Shown piece by piece: positions 33,126 through 41,845 of a DNA stretch of 64,000 bases. Position numbers and translations under genes: made by a program. The stretch comes from Bordetella parapertussis (lineage in GTDB: Bacteria > Pseudomonadota > Gammaproteobacteria > Burkholderiales > Burkholderiaceae_C). Under the pieces are notes generated by a model. It did no database searches and was not told the origin of the DNA. It saw only the letters and a list, made by a program, of their open reading frames with translations. Every line of letters starts with the position of its first letter. Position 1 is the stretch's first letter. The stretch is taken from assembly GCA_945882755.1 (NCBI GenBank), contig CAMCWS010000001.1:1-64000 (forward strand). The letters run 5' to 3'.

Positions 33126-34152
33126 GTTCGGCGTAGATTTGCTCAGCCCTGCAGGCTGGTTACCACTGGTGTTCGCCTTGGTCATGGCGCTGTCCATGCT
33201 GGCTTATGTGATTTTGGATGGCTATGACTTGGGTGTCGGCGCCTTGTTGAACGGTGCTGACACGATCGAGCACAAAGACACCATGATCGCCAGCATCGGC
33301 CCGTTTTGGGACGCCAACGAAACTTGGTTGGTGCTGGGCGTGGGGGTGTTGTTGGTGGGCTTCCCGATGGCGCACGGCGTCATCTTGGGGGCCCTGTATT
33401 TGCCTGTGGCGCTGATGTTGGTGGCGCTGTCGCTGCGTGGTGTGGCGTTTGACTTTCGGGTCAAGGCCAAAGCACACCACCGCCCCTTGTGGGACAAAAC
33501 TTTTTACGTCGGTTCGATATTGGCGTCGTGGTCGCAAGGCTTTATGTTGGGCCAACTCATCCTCGGGTTTAAGCAGGACACGGCGGCTTATGTGTTCAGC
33601 GCCTTGATTGGTTTTTGCTTGGTGTTTGCTTACCGCTTGCTGGGTGCAGGTTGGCTGATCATGAAAACCGAAGGCGCTTTGCAGCTGCGGGCGGTGGCGT
33701 GGGCCCAAGGCAGTTTGTGGCTGACCGCTGCGGGTGTGTTGGCCATATCCGTGGCCACACCGTGGGTCAGCCCAAGGATTTTTGACAAGTGGTTCAGCTT
33801 TCCCAACCTGCTCATGCTGTTGCCGATTCCGGCCATGACATTGGGTTTGTTCTTGGTGATTTGGCGCAGTTTGTCTCGCTTGCCCGTTCGTTTTGCGCAA
33901 GGCAACCAATACGGCGCCGGTGTGCCGTTTGCCAGCACCGTGGGCATTTTTCTGCTGTCGTTTTATGGACTTGCTTACAGCCTGTTTCCTTGGTTGGTGA
34001 TTGACAAGATCAATATTTGGCAAGCTGCCAGTGCGCCCGAAGCTTTGCTGGTGATTTTTTACGGCGTGGCGGTGGTCTTGCCCGTGATCATTGGCTACAC
34101 CGTGTTTGCGTATCGGGTGTTTTGGGGCAAATCTACCCAACTCCAGTATTGA
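33118..34152 (+). CDS. cydB: Cytochrome bd-type ubiquinol oxidase subunit II
   Basis: A 344-residue membrane protein. The N-terminal motif LSMLAYVILDGYDLGVGALL and GPFWDANETWLVLGVGVLLVGFP are CydB signatures, and FKQDTAAYVFSALIGF-type helices continue to the end. The ATG overlaps cydA by 8 nt, so the subunits are translationally coupled. CydB is needed to assemble the oxidase. Nothing unusual is seen in the sequence. Confidence 0.96.
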   Translation: MSEFGVDLLSPAGWLPLVFALVMALSMLAYVILDGYDLGVGALLNGADTIEHKDTMIASIGPFWDANETWLVLGVGVLLVGFPMAHGVILGALYLPVALMLVALSLRGVAFDFRVKAKAHHRPLWDKTFYVGSILASWSQGFMLGQLILGFKQDTAAYVFSALIGFCLVFAYRLLGAGWLIMKTEGALQLRAVAWAQGSLWLTAAGVLAISVATPWVSPRIFDKWFSFPNLLMLLPIPAMTLGLFLVIWRSLSRLPVRFAQGNQYGAGVPFASTVGIFLLSFYGLAYSLFPWLVIDKINIWQAASAPEALLVIFYGVAVVLPVIIGYTVFAYRVFWGKSTQLQY

Positions 34153-34166
34153 ACAGAAATAAACAG

Positions 34167-34529
34167 ATGGCTTACACCGACAAATTCCAACGCTTGGCAG
34201 ACCAAGCCATGTCGCAAGTGGCGTTTGTGCCACCCGAACAGGTTGATGCCTTGGTTCAGCAAGGCGCTGTGTCGCTGTACATCCGCGACAAAGAAGAACA
34301 CGACGCCGACCATCTTGCCGGTTCATTGCATGTGAGCCGTGGGAAATTGGAGATGAACATTGAGGGTGTCATCCCCGACCTGAACACCACCGTGCTGTGC
34401 TATTGCAATGCCAACAACCGTGGCGCTTTATCGGCCAACACCTTGCGTCAAATGGGTTATGTGAATGCCCATTACATCGCGGGTGGTTTGAAGGCTTACC
34501 GCGCTTTGATCAGGGACAAATCAGTTTGA
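34167..34529 (+). CDS. Rhodanese-like sulfurtransferase
   Basis: A 120-residue single-domain rhodanese. LYIRDKEEHDADHLAGSLHV is the usual N-terminal part, and the active loop LCYCNANNRGALSA carries the catalytic cysteine. MGYVNAHYIAGGLKAYRAL closes the fold. It transfers sulfane sulfur between thiols and acceptors, in line with the sulfide/persulfide island it closes, 14 bp after cydB. The last 20 bases overlap the convergent PIN toxin gene. Confidence 0.93.
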   Translation: MAYTDKFQRLADQAMSQVAFVPPEQVDALVQQGAVSLYIRDKEEHDADHLAGSLHVSRGKLEMNIEGVIPDLNTTVLCYCNANNRGALSANTLRQMGYVNAHYIAGGLKAYRALIRDKSV

Positions 34530-34905
34530 TTTTGGGGAAATAGGTTTTGTAGCGACCCGCATCTCGGGTCAGCAGTTGGTAGCCATCGGCTTGGGCATGG
34601 GCACCAATGAAGAAGTCGGGCAACACGCCGGTTTTGGTGCCCCCGCGTTGGCGATAGCTGCGAAAAGCAAGACCGGCTAAACGGGCGGCCGAACGAGGCA
34701 GTTCGAGCATCTGAATGTCCAACATGTCCAGAAACTCGTCCAAGTTCGCAGGCTCAGCAGGGTGCCCCGCTAATTCTGCGTACACCACCATGTTGATGGC
34801 CAGTTGGCGGGGCTTGCCTTGGTGCAAATGTTTCAAGGACCAAGGCATCCAAATTGCGTCCGCTCTGTAGATATCAAGCAGCACATTGGTGTCCACCAAA
34901 ATCAT
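34510..34905 (-). CDS. PIN-domain toxin (VapC-like)
   Basis: A 131-residue PIN ribonuclease: VDTNVLLDIYRAD at the N-terminus, the central acidic residue in VVYAELAGH, and TGVLPDFFIGAHAQADGYQLLTRDAGRYKTYFPKIKL at the end, giving the four acidic metal-binding residues. Such toxins cut tRNA or rRNA. The upstream gene encodes a ribbon-helix-helix-type antitoxin, overlapping by 4 nt. The pair runs against the end of the sulfide operon. Confidence 0.9.
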   Translation of the reverse strand: MILVDTNVLLDIYRADAIWMPWSLKHLHQGKPRQLAINMVVYAELAGHPAEPANLDEFLDMLDIQMLELPRSAARLAGLAFRSYRQRGGTKTGVLPDFFIGAHAQADGYQLLTRDAGRYKTYFPKIKLICP

Positions 34906-35177
34906 GGCTTATTCCAATCTTCACCTCGCGTGATGACCATCCACTCATCGGTGCTAGGCCCATCTTTGGCAATGCCAATGAACTGACGGATAGGATCATC
35001 AGGCGCCAAAAACGACAGATCAGGTTCCGGCGCTGGCTTGGCGTCTGTTGGCGATTGCGCCGCGACCAAGTACTCGGCCAGGGCTTCTTGCACAACTTGC
35101 GATTTGGTGAGTTTGCGGACCGCGCAATATTGCGTTAAATCTCGCTCCATGGCTTCGGTGAGTCGAACTGACAGCAT
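34902..35177 (-). CDS. Antitoxin of the PIN toxin, ribbon-helix-helix type
   Basis: A 91-residue protein with an N-terminal RHH pattern (LSVRLTEAMERDLTQYCAVR, then KLTKSQVVQEALAEYL) for DNA binding. The acidic C-terminus (APDDPIRQFIGIAKDGPSTD) would wrap the toxin. It is encoded first in the operon, with AAGGAGAC before its ATG lying inside one arm of an operator-like palindrome. It likely represses its own promoter. The family name is uncertain. Confidence 0.8.
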   Translation of the reverse strand: MLSVRLTEAMERDLTQYCAVRKLTKSQVVQEALAEYLVAAQSPTDAKPAPEPDLSFLAPDDPIRQFIGIAKDGPSTDEWMVITRGEDWNKP

Positions 35178-35187
35178 GAGGTCTCCT

Positions 35188-35217
35188 TGTCATACATCCT
35201 AACTAAATTGTATGACA
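35188..35217. promoter_or_regulatory. Inverted repeat, likely operator of the PIN toxin-antitoxin operon
   Basis: TGTCATACA (35188-35196) and TGTATGACA (35209-35217) are perfect complements with a 12-base spacer, so the centres are 21 bp apart, about two helix turns. It sits directly before the antitoxin ATG. RHH dimers commonly bind paired sites like these. Confidence 0.5.
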
Positions 35218-35298
35218 CAAGTTCATTTCCTTGGCTTTTGTGGCTTTGGTGTAAGTTTTTGGGTTCACACTCTGCGCCAATATTTAAGGAGACTAACC

Positions 35299-36477
35299 AT
35301 GCAAGATATCGTGATCGTTTCAGCCGCCCGCACCGCCGTGGGCAAATTTGGCGGCAGCTTGGCCAAACTCAGCGCCACCGAACTCGGCGGCTTGGTCATC
35401 AAAGATGTGGTGGCCCGCTCTGGTATGGATCCCGCTTTGGTGGGCGAGGTCATCATGGGTCAGGTTCTCGCCGCGGGGGCAGGGCAAAACCCTGCTCGCC
35501 AAGCGCTGATGAAGGGCGGCATTCCCAAAGAGGTGCCAGGTCTCACCATCAATGCGGTATGTGGCTCAGGCCTCAAAGCCGTGATGCTGGCAGCCCAAGC
35601 GGTGGCTTGGGGCGACAGCGAGATCGTCATCGCGGGTGGCCAAGAAAACATGAGCGCCGCACCCCATGTGTTGCCCAATTCACGTGACGGCCAACGCATG
35701 GGCGACTGGAAGTTGATTGACAGCATGATCGTCGACGGCCTGTGGGATGTGTACAACCAGTACCACATGGGCATCACCGCGGAAAACGTGGCCAAGCAAA
35801 ACAACATCAGCCGCGATATGCAAGATGCGCTGGCGCTGGCCAGCCAGCAAAAAGCCGCCGCTGCGCAAGCGGCTGGCAAGTTCAAAGACGAAATCACCCC
35901 TGTGCTTTTGCCCCAGAAAAAAGGCGATGCTGTGGTTTTCGCCACCGATGAATTCATCAACCTGAAAACCAATGCCGAAGCATTGGCTGGCTTGCGTCCT
36001 GCGTTTGACAAAGCGGGTACGGTGACGGCGGGCAATGCCTCGGGTCTCAACGACGGCGCGGCCGCCGTCATGGTCATGACCGCCGCCAAAGCGCAGTCCT
36101 TGGGCTTGACGCCTTTGGGTCGCATTGCCTCTTTTGCCACCACGGGCTTGGACCCCGCCACCATGGGCATGGGCCCTGTGCCAGCTTCGCGTAAAGCGCT
36201 GGAGCGTGCCGGTTGGAAGGCCTCGGATGTGGATCTGTTTGAGCTCAACGAAGCGTTTGCAGCGCAAGCTTGTGCGGTGAATCAGGCTTTGGACATTGAC
36301 CCCAAGCGGGTGAACGTGAATGGTGGCGCGATTGCCATTGGTCACCCTATAGGCGCATCCGGTTGCCGCATTTTGGTGACGCTGTTGCACGAAATGCAGC
36401 GCAGCGGTGCCAAAAAAGGCTTGGCCGCCCTGTGTATTGGCGGCGGCATGGGCGTATCTCTGACGATAGAGCGCTAA
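35299..36477 (+). CDS. phaA: Acetyl-CoA acetyltransferase (thiolase)
   Basis: A 392-residue thiolase that condenses two acetyl-CoA or cleaves acetoacetyl-CoA. Cys88 in NAVCGSGLK is the acylated residue, His349 lies in GHPIGASGCR and Cys379 in CIGGGMGVS. AAGGAG lies 7 bases before ATG. It could be atoB, phaA or a general beta-oxidation thiolase; no phaB or phaC follows, so the exact role is not fixed. It stands alone, between a TA pair and an amidohydrolase. Confidence 0.9.
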   Translation: MQDIVIVSAARTAVGKFGGSLAKLSATELGGLVIKDVVARSGMDPALVGEVIMGQVLAAGAGQNPARQALMKGGIPKEVPGLTINAVCGSGLKAVMLAAQAVAWGDSEIVIAGGQENMSAAPHVLPNSRDGQRMGDWKLIDSMIVDGLWDVYNQYHMGITAENVAKQNNISRDMQDALALASQQKAAAAQAAGKFKDEITPVLLPQKKGDAVVFATDEFINLKTNAEALAGLRPAFDKAGTVTAGNASGLNDGAAAVMVMTAAKAQSLGLTPLGRIASFATTGLDPATMGMGPVPASRKALERAGWKASDVDLFELNEAFAAQACAVNQALDIDPKRVNVNGGAIAIGHPIGASGCRILVTLLHEMQRSGAKKGLAALCIGGGMGVSLTIER

Positions 36478-36556
36478 GCCTTTTTGGACTGCCGGCTTAG
36501 CCCTGGCATTCCTTACATAATTTTTCAGTTCAAAATATGTTTACTGCAAAAATTGA

Positions 36557-38260
36557 ATGACTCCCATGAATCTATCCCATCCAGTGGACTTGCTTATCCG
36601 TCAGGCCTTGGTGTTTGATGGCAGCTTGTCAGAGCCTCAAATCAAAGATGTGGCGGTTCATCAGGGTCGAATCGTTGCAATAGAGAACCATTGTCAAGTT
36701 CAAGCCAAGCAAACCATCGATGCCAAGGGCTTGGCCTTGATGCCCGGCATCATCGACTCGCATACCCATTTCGATGCCCAAATCACTTGGGACTCGTATG
36801 TGCGTCCGTCCCCCGCCATGGGCGTGACCACCGCCGTCATTGGCAATTGCGGCTTCACCATCGCGCCTTGTAGGCCGCAAGACCGCGAACTCACCATGCG
36901 CAACCTCACGCAGGTCGAGGGCATGTCGCTGGATGTGCTGCGCGATGGCATTGATTGGCGCTTTGAAACTTTTCCTGAGTACATGGCCATGCTCAAACGA
37001 AAAGGCTGCGCCATCAATATCGCGGCCTATGTTGGCCATTCCTCGGTTCGCACTTGGGTGATGGGCGAGCAAGCGAATAAGCGTGAGGCCACGCCCGAAG
37101 AAATTGATGCCATGGCCAATATCGTCAAAGAAGCCATGGCCGCTGGCGCCGTGGGTTTTGCCACCAGCACCAGTCCTGCGCACAACGGGGAGGGTGGTTA
37201 TCCCATGCCCTCGCGTTTGGCCAGTGATGAAGAAATGATGCAACTTACCCTCGCCATGGCAAGCCACGGGCGAGGCGTTTACATGGTCACCAAAGGCGGA
37301 CAAATGTCCATGTCGTTTTTACAGTCGCTGGCACAAACCAGCGGCAGGCCGGTGATGGTGGCGGCCTTGCTGCACAACAGCACCAACCCCCAAGCGGTCT
37401 TCAACGACATGGCCGCCATTGCCCAAGCCAACGCCCAAGGCATCCCCATGATTGGCCAAGTGTCATGCTGTCCCTTGACCATGGATTTCACCTTTGCCTC
37501 GGCTTACCCTGTCGAGGGCTTGGTGAGTTGGCGACCTGCCATGGGCCTGTCGCACGAGGCCCTGAAAGTTATCTTTGCTGATGCCTCATTTCGTCAAGCA
37601 GTCAAAGATGAGTTGTCCCAAACCGCCACGTTTCGTTTGTTCAACAATGAATGGGACAAGGTGCATGTGGTGCAAACTGCCTTGGCTGAGAACCAATCCT
37701 TCGAGCAAAAAAACGTCGCTGAATTGGCGCAAGCATCGCAGCAAGACCCCTTGGATTTCGCATTGGATTTGGCGCTGAAAGAAGACCTGCAAACCGTCTT
37801 CACCGCTCAGTTGCTCAACAGCGACACCGAGGCGGTGGCCCGCTTGCTTAACGACCCGCACAGCTTGGTGTCGCTAAGCGACGCGGGTGCGCATTTGACC
37901 TTCTTCAATGATGCCGGTTTTGGCTTGCATCTGTTGGGTCACTGGGCCAGAGACCTTGGGCTGATGTCGATGACACAGGCCGTTCATAAGCTGACTGCGC
38001 AACCAGCGAAAGTCTTGGGCTTGAAAGACCGTGGACTGTTGCGGGTGGGCTTTGCTGCAGACTTGATGCTGTTTGACCCAACAACCGTGGGTCGTGGCCC
38101 CAAGCACAGGGTGTTTGATTTGCCCGGCGGCGCCGCCCGTTTGAACACACTGGCCTGTGGCATACATGGGGTTTGGGTCAATGGACAACTGATCGCCGAC
38201 CAGCAGGGTTTGAAAGATCAAGCGGCACTTGCAGGTCAACTTTTGACGGAATTCAGCTAA
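36557..38260 (+). CDS. Amidohydrolase, N-acyl-D-amino-acid deacylase group
   Basis: A 567-residue metal-dependent amidohydrolase. His-x-His metal ligands are in IDSHTHFDAQITWDSYV, the cysteine ligand in VIGNCGFTIAP, and a late metal Asp in LVSLSDAGAHLTFF. The family removes the acyl group from N-acyl-D-amino acids; many members have other amide substrates, so D-aminoacylase is the group, not a certain substrate. Cytoplasmic. ATG 36557 or 36566 could be the start. No operon partners are seen. Confidence 0.88.
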   Translation: MTPMNLSHPVDLLIRQALVFDGSLSEPQIKDVAVHQGRIVAIENHCQVQAKQTIDAKGLALMPGIIDSHTHFDAQITWDSYVRPSPAMGVTTAVIGNCGFTIAPCRPQDRELTMRNLTQVEGMSLDVLRDGIDWRFETFPEYMAMLKRKGCAINIAAYVGHSSVRTWVMGEQANKREATPEEIDAMANIVKEAMAAGAVGFATSTSPAHNGEGGYPMPSRLASDEEMMQLTLAMASHGRGVYMVTKGGQMSMSFLQSLAQTSGRPVMVAALLHNSTNPQAVFNDMAAIAQANAQGIPMIGQVSCCPLTMDFTFASAYPVEGLVSWRPAMGLSHEALKVIFADASFRQAVKDELSQTATFRLFNNEWDKVHVVQTALAENQSFEQKNVAELAQASQQDPLDFALDLALKEDLQTVFTAQLLNSDTEAVARLLNDPHSLVSLSDAGAHLTFFNDAGFGLHLLGHWARDLGLMSMTQAVHKLTAQPAKVLGLKDRGLLRVGFAADLMLFDPTTVGRGPKHRVFDLPGGAARLNTLACGIHGVWVNGQLIADQQGLKDQAALAGQLLTEFS

Positions 38261-38407
38261 AGCACATGGTTTGGCTCGCTTTTTCATGACAGATACGTCA
38301 TTTTTCGTTTTTTATTGATGAATTTGATTGTTTCTAAGCACTTATTGGTTTAACTTTAGGCGTTTAGAGCCGATTCTCATACTGACACCTCTTAAAAATC
38401 TTCTGTT

Positions 38408-39244
38408 TTGCTTGCCAAAATCCATTATCCGCGAAGTGACACTGATAACCTTTCCTCTTTCCAAGAGGCGGTTGAGACTGCGACCCAAACTTTTTACGAT
38501 GCTGTTTGTGAGCAAAAAAGTATCAAACATTTTTTGTTTGGTATTTCGGTAGAAAAGATTTACGAGAACATGAAAATCCATGGGGACTTCGTTGTTCTGA
38601 AACCAGAAAAATACTACCGAGACACCATCTCGCAAACTGCGCCGCCTGGTTTGCAAGTCACGCCCAATCAGTTTGAAGACATTTATACCTGTCTGCGAGA
38701 TGTGTTGAAGAAACAAAGATTTCTGAAAAAACAAATTTCCAAGGTGGCCAGTTACATCATTGAAAACATCGAAGAGACCCGTGCTTTGATTGCCGACTCG
38801 GAACCCAATATATTGCGTTCGCACGAAGTCAACAATGAATCTATTTGTGCCATGTTCAACAAATCTCCCCGCGCAGAGGCCCGCATAGATCAACACAACG
38901 ATGTCTACGTACCCTCAGGCTTTGATTACCCGTTTTGGACACGTGTGAACAAAGTTACCAAAGAAATTACCTTTGGCGCACAGGCCTTTCCCATCAGCTC
39001 CAGCGTGAACTCCATCGAAATTCACAACATCAGCGAACAGGCCAATGCAAAGCTGGGGAACTTCTTCATGGAAGTTGATAACCGAACTCGCCATGGCCCT
39101 ATATTGTTTTCGCTGCACGCCATTAAATACCAAGATGCAGTTCCTAAACGCATGTTGCTCAGAGCCGCAAGAGAGTTCTCCAGCGCATTTGAAACCGCAA
39201 TGAGCATGGATAAACACAAATACCTGAAATCAGCGCTGAACTGA
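38408..39244 (+). CDS. Globin-like/YbjN-like two-domain protein (paralogue B)
   Basis: A 278-residue protein with the same plan as the protein at 15753. The globin-like N-terminus is TQTFYDAVCEQKSIKHFLFG, then IHGDFVVLKPEKYYRD followed by SQTAPP, again without the proximal histidine. The C-terminal part (GFDYPFWTRVNKVTKEITFG, ISEQANAKLGNFFMEVDN, MLLRAAREFSSAFETAMSMD) has the YbjN-like pattern. There is no ATG in the first 50 codons and TTG at 38408 is only a guess. The two genes are distinct loci, so the family is at least duplicated here. Confidence 0.55.
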   Translation: MLAKIHYPRSDTDNLSSFQEAVETATQTFYDAVCEQKSIKHFLFGISVEKIYENMKIHGDFVVLKPEKYYRDTISQTAPPGLQVTPNQFEDIYTCLRDVLKKQRFLKKQISKVASYIIENIEETRALIADSEPNILRSHEVNNESICAMFNKSPRAEARIDQHNDVYVPSGFDYPFWTRVNKVTKEITFGAQAFPISSSVNSIEIHNISEQANAKLGNFFMEVDNRTRHGPILFSLHAIKYQDAVPKRMLLRAAREFSSAFETAMSMDKHKYLKSALN

Positions 39245-39279
39245 TTTTCTATGCGCTATCTTGTGTTCGTGTACAGCCC

Positions 39280-39903
39280 TCACAGCCCCAAGTAGGCTTT
39301 CACCACCGGAAAGTGCTGCTCGAAATCGGATATGCCATGGTCTGAGCCTTCAATCAGATGAAGTTGGGCGAATGGGTACCTGGCTACCATTTCTTTCCAA
39401 CTCAGTACCTCATCACCAGTGGCCACCACGTTCAACAGTTGTGTGGGGTCTGGCAAAGCGCTGACATCTTTCGAGGCTTGCCCTACATACAAAGCTTTGA
39501 GTTCATCGATGTAGTGCGGCTCAAACACCACCGCTTCATCGGGGTTGTGCCACGCGGTTTGTGTGCCTATAGAGCCCACCAAGTCTCTGGCGGGATGCAC
39601 CGCAGGGTTGAGCAGCACCGTTTTGCAGTGCATCACCGCTCCCAGCCACGTGGCGTAAAACCCACCTAGCGATGAGCCCATCACTGCCATGCTGGCTTTG
39701 GGCCAAGTGTGAACCGCGTTGCGTAAAAGTTCAGAGGCTGCTTGCGGCGAGGCAGGCAGTTGTGGGCAGAACCACTGCACATCAGGACGGTGTTGTTTCA
39801 GCCACTTCGCTATGAATTGCGCTTTGTACGATTGTGGACTTGAGCGAAAGCCATGGGCATACACCACATGGGTGATGGCAGCTACGTCAGAGGTAGCTGG
39901 CAT
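39280..39903 (-). CDS. YqiA-like alpha/beta hydrolase
   Basis: A protein of about 207 residues. VVYAHGFRSSPQSYKAQFIAKWL is the YqiA-type opening, SMAVMGSSLGGFYATWLGAV holds the serine, and IEGSDHGISDFEQHFP the histidine. YqiA-type enzymes are small cytoplasmic esterases. The ATG at 39903 overlaps the preceding substrate-binding protein gene by 17 nt; the open frame starts earlier without family residues. The substrate is unknown. Confidence 0.85.
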   Translation of the reverse strand: MPATSDVAAITHVVYAHGFRSSPQSYKAQFIAKWLKQHRPDVQWFCPQLPASPQAASELLRNAVHTWPKASMAVMGSSLGGFYATWLGAVMHCKTVLLNPAVHPARDLVGSIGTQTAWHNPDEAVVFEPHYIDELKALYVGQASKDVSALPDPTQLLNVVATGDEVLSWKEMVARYPFAQLHLIEGSDHGISDFEQHFPVVKAYLGL

Positions 39904-40864
39904 CAAAAAATCGCTCCATCTGGAAGGGGGTACCAGCTGGCAATTGTTCGGTGTCGAGCAATGCCTCAAAAACCGCTTTGGCCGCAGGTGGGTGAACCCG
40001 TGTACCAGGAGCAAACATGTTCATATGTAAAGCTTGGTCAATGGCTCGGGCGGCATAAGCGGGGGTGGTTCGCAACTCTTGCGCAAGCAATGGATCAAAC
40101 GCATGAGGTGTCGCCATGAATTGCAGTTGGGCCGCATTCAAAGTGGCCAAGAAGGTTTTCAATGATTGGGCGTGTTGTTGTGCCCAGCGCTGATGCACAT
40201 TCACCGAGGTAAATAGCCACTCAGGAAACAGCGCAGAAATCGCGCCTAGATTTTTGTAGCCAGCATCCTCTGCGACATAACTCAAAGGGAAAGGTTGAAA
40301 ACCCACATCAATCGAACCGTCTTGCAAATGCTTCCAACGTGTAGGGGCACCACCGACGGCTACCACGGTGTATTGATCTTTGTTCAGGCCTATGGACTCG
40401 GCATAACGTTTGACCAGATAGGCCGTTCCCTCTTTGAGAGACAGCACGCCAAACTTTGCGCCAACCAAGTCGTGGGTTGATTGAAGAGGGGGTCTGGCAA
40501 TGATTTGGTGCGGTAACTTTTCGGCGTTTCCTGCCACCATGCGCAAAGGCCCACCTTGGTAGGCATCCACCATGACGGACTCGGGGGTAGAGACAGCGAT
40601 ATCGATCTCACCCTTAAGCAAGGCCTCCGTGATGCGTTCAGCATTGTCAAACACCGACAAGGTAACGCTGAGTCCCTCACGCTCAAACAGTTTGAGCGAA
40701 AGCGCAGCCCACAAGGGGGCATAAAACACCGTGCGGGAAATGATGGCCACCCGCAAGACGGGGCGTGAGGGGCTAGTCTGCCCCCAACTTGGCTGGATGT
40801 GATGGCCAAACGCCACTGCGCCCAACAGCGCCAGGGTGGAGCGGCGTGACGGCGGCTTGTTCAA
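39887..40864 (-). CDS. ABC transporter substrate-binding protein (NMT1/THI5-like), no permease nearby
   Basis: A protein of about 325 residues with a Tat-like signal (NKPPSRRSTLALLGAVAFG) followed by a periplasmic binding fold: VLRVAIISRTVFYAPLWAALSL, LFEREGLSVTLSVFDNAERI, LLKGEIDIAVSTPESVMVD. This type binds pyrimidines, sulfonates or aromatic acids. No ATPase or permease gene lies near, so it may use a transporter encoded elsewhere. TTG at 40864 or 40882 are possible starts; I used 40864, which begins with the signal. Confidence 0.82.
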   Translation of the reverse strand: MNKPPSRRSTLALLGAVAFGHHIQPSWGQTSPSRPVLRVAIISRTVFYAPLWAALSLKLFEREGLSVTLSVFDNAERITEALLKGEIDIAVSTPESVMVDAYQGGPLRMVAGNAEKLPHQIIARPPLQSTHDLVGAKFGVLSLKEGTAYLVKRYAESIGLNKDQYTVVAVGGAPTRWKHLQDGSIDVGFQPFPLSYVAEDAGYKNLGAISALFPEWLFTSVNVHQRWAQQHAQSLKTFLATLNAAQLQFMATPHAFDPLLAQELRTTPAYAARAIDQALHMNMFAPGTRVHPPAAKAVFEALLDTEQLPAGTPFQMERFFDASYL

Positions 40865-41139
40865 TTGGCCCTGGCAACCCAAACGGTTGCGCCTTCTGAG
40901 CCATACAGCTCAGCATGTTCAATGTTGCGGGCCAAGCGGAAATAGTCACCCGCTTTGAGGTGCGTGACCTTGTCACCCACCGTCAACCAATATTCGCCAC
41001 GTTTTACATAAGCGCTGACATCAAAGGGGTGGGTATGCGTGTCGATTTTTAAATCAGACGCCCACTCTCGAACCAAAATTTCATCAAAACCTTCATCAAG
41101 GGACTGAGCGGTGAAGGACTCTAAGGTGGGTGTGGTCAT
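40861..41139 (-). CDS. Small single-cupin protein
   Basis: A 92-residue cupin: KIDTHTHPFDVSAYVKRGEYWLTVGDKVTHLKAGDYF is the metal-binding part with two histidines (THTHP) and a glutamate, and then RNIEHAELYGSEGATVWVARAN. Single cupins often act as dioxygenases, isomerases or sensors of small molecules. It overlaps the FAH gene by 4 nt upstream and the substrate-binding gene downstream, so it belongs to that operon. The specific function is unknown. Confidence 0.85.
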   Translation of the reverse strand: MTTPTLESFTAQSLDEGFDEILVREWASDLKIDTHTHPFDVSAYVKRGEYWLTVGDKVTHLKAGDYFRLARNIEHAELYGSEGATVWVARAN

Positions 41140-41843
41140 GGGCTTACCTTTACAGAAATGGATGAAAGTCCTTGTATGAACCCCTGCATGGTGTCACCAG
41201 TTTTCACAGGCCCCACGCCATCGGGGGTGCCACTGAAAATCAGGTCACCTGGGTGCAATTCAAACAAGGTGGAGAGGTTTGCAATGGTCTCGTTCACAGA
41301 CCAAATCAGATGGGTGATGTCGCTTTTTTGCTTCACCTCGTTGTTAACTTTGAGAGAGATTTCACCTGAGTTGATTTCGCCGGTGTCAGACTTTAAATGC
41401 AATACGCCAATCGGGGCGGCGTAATCAAAGGCCTTGCCAATTTCCCAAGGGCGTCCTTGTTCACGCATTTTGATTTGCAAATCTCGGCGGGTCATGTCCA
41501 AACCCACGGCGTAGCCAAAAATATACTCGCTGGCTTGCGCAATAGGAATGCTTTTTCCCGCCTTGCCAATCGCCACCACCAACTCAATTTCATAGTGGAA
41601 GTTGCTGGTCAAGGTGGGGTAGGGGATAGATACCATGGTGTTTGCAGGTACCGCCACCACCGATTGCGCATCATTGGCTTTGCAAAAAAAGAAGGGCGGT
41701 TCGCGGTCGGGGTCAAAACCCATTTCTCTGGCATGGGCTGCGTAGTTTCTGCCAACGCAGTACACACGTCGAACTGGAAATGTTTCAGACTTGCCGGCGA
41801 TGGGCAAACCCACCACCGTATGAGGAGGGAAGATGTAATTCAT
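41136..41843 (-). CDS. Fumarylacetoacetate hydrolase family protein
   Basis: A protein of about 235 residues with FAH motifs: VYCVGRNYAAHAREMGFDPDREPPFFFCKA, EIELVVAIGKAGKSIP, YAVGLDMTRRDLQIKMREQGRPWEIGKAFDY and LIFSGTPDGVGPVKTGD. Members hydrolyse acylpyruvates or decarboxylate oxaloacetate. I chose ATG 41843; the earlier open frame lacks family residues and overlaps MaoC. Within an operon of CoA lyase and MaoC it likely removes or splits a pyruvate-type product. Confidence 0.9.
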   Translation of the reverse strand: MNYIFPPHTVVGLPIAGKSETFPVRRVYCVGRNYAAHAREMGFDPDREPPFFFCKANDAQSVVAVPANTMVSIPYPTLTSNFHYEIELVVAIGKAGKSIPIAQASEYIFGYAVGLDMTRRDLQIKMREQGRPWEIGKAFDYAAPIGVLHLKSDTGEINSGEISLKVNNEVKQKSDITHLIWSVNETIANLSTLFELHPGDLIFSGTPDGVGPVKTGDTMQGFIQGLSSISVKVSP

Positions 41844-41845
41844 GG

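Noticed and set aside
33160-34326. Long antisense open frame of 388 codons opposite cydB
   Set aside because: It is the mirror of a strongly biased cydB sequence, rich in Gln/His/Arg with no recognisable domain.
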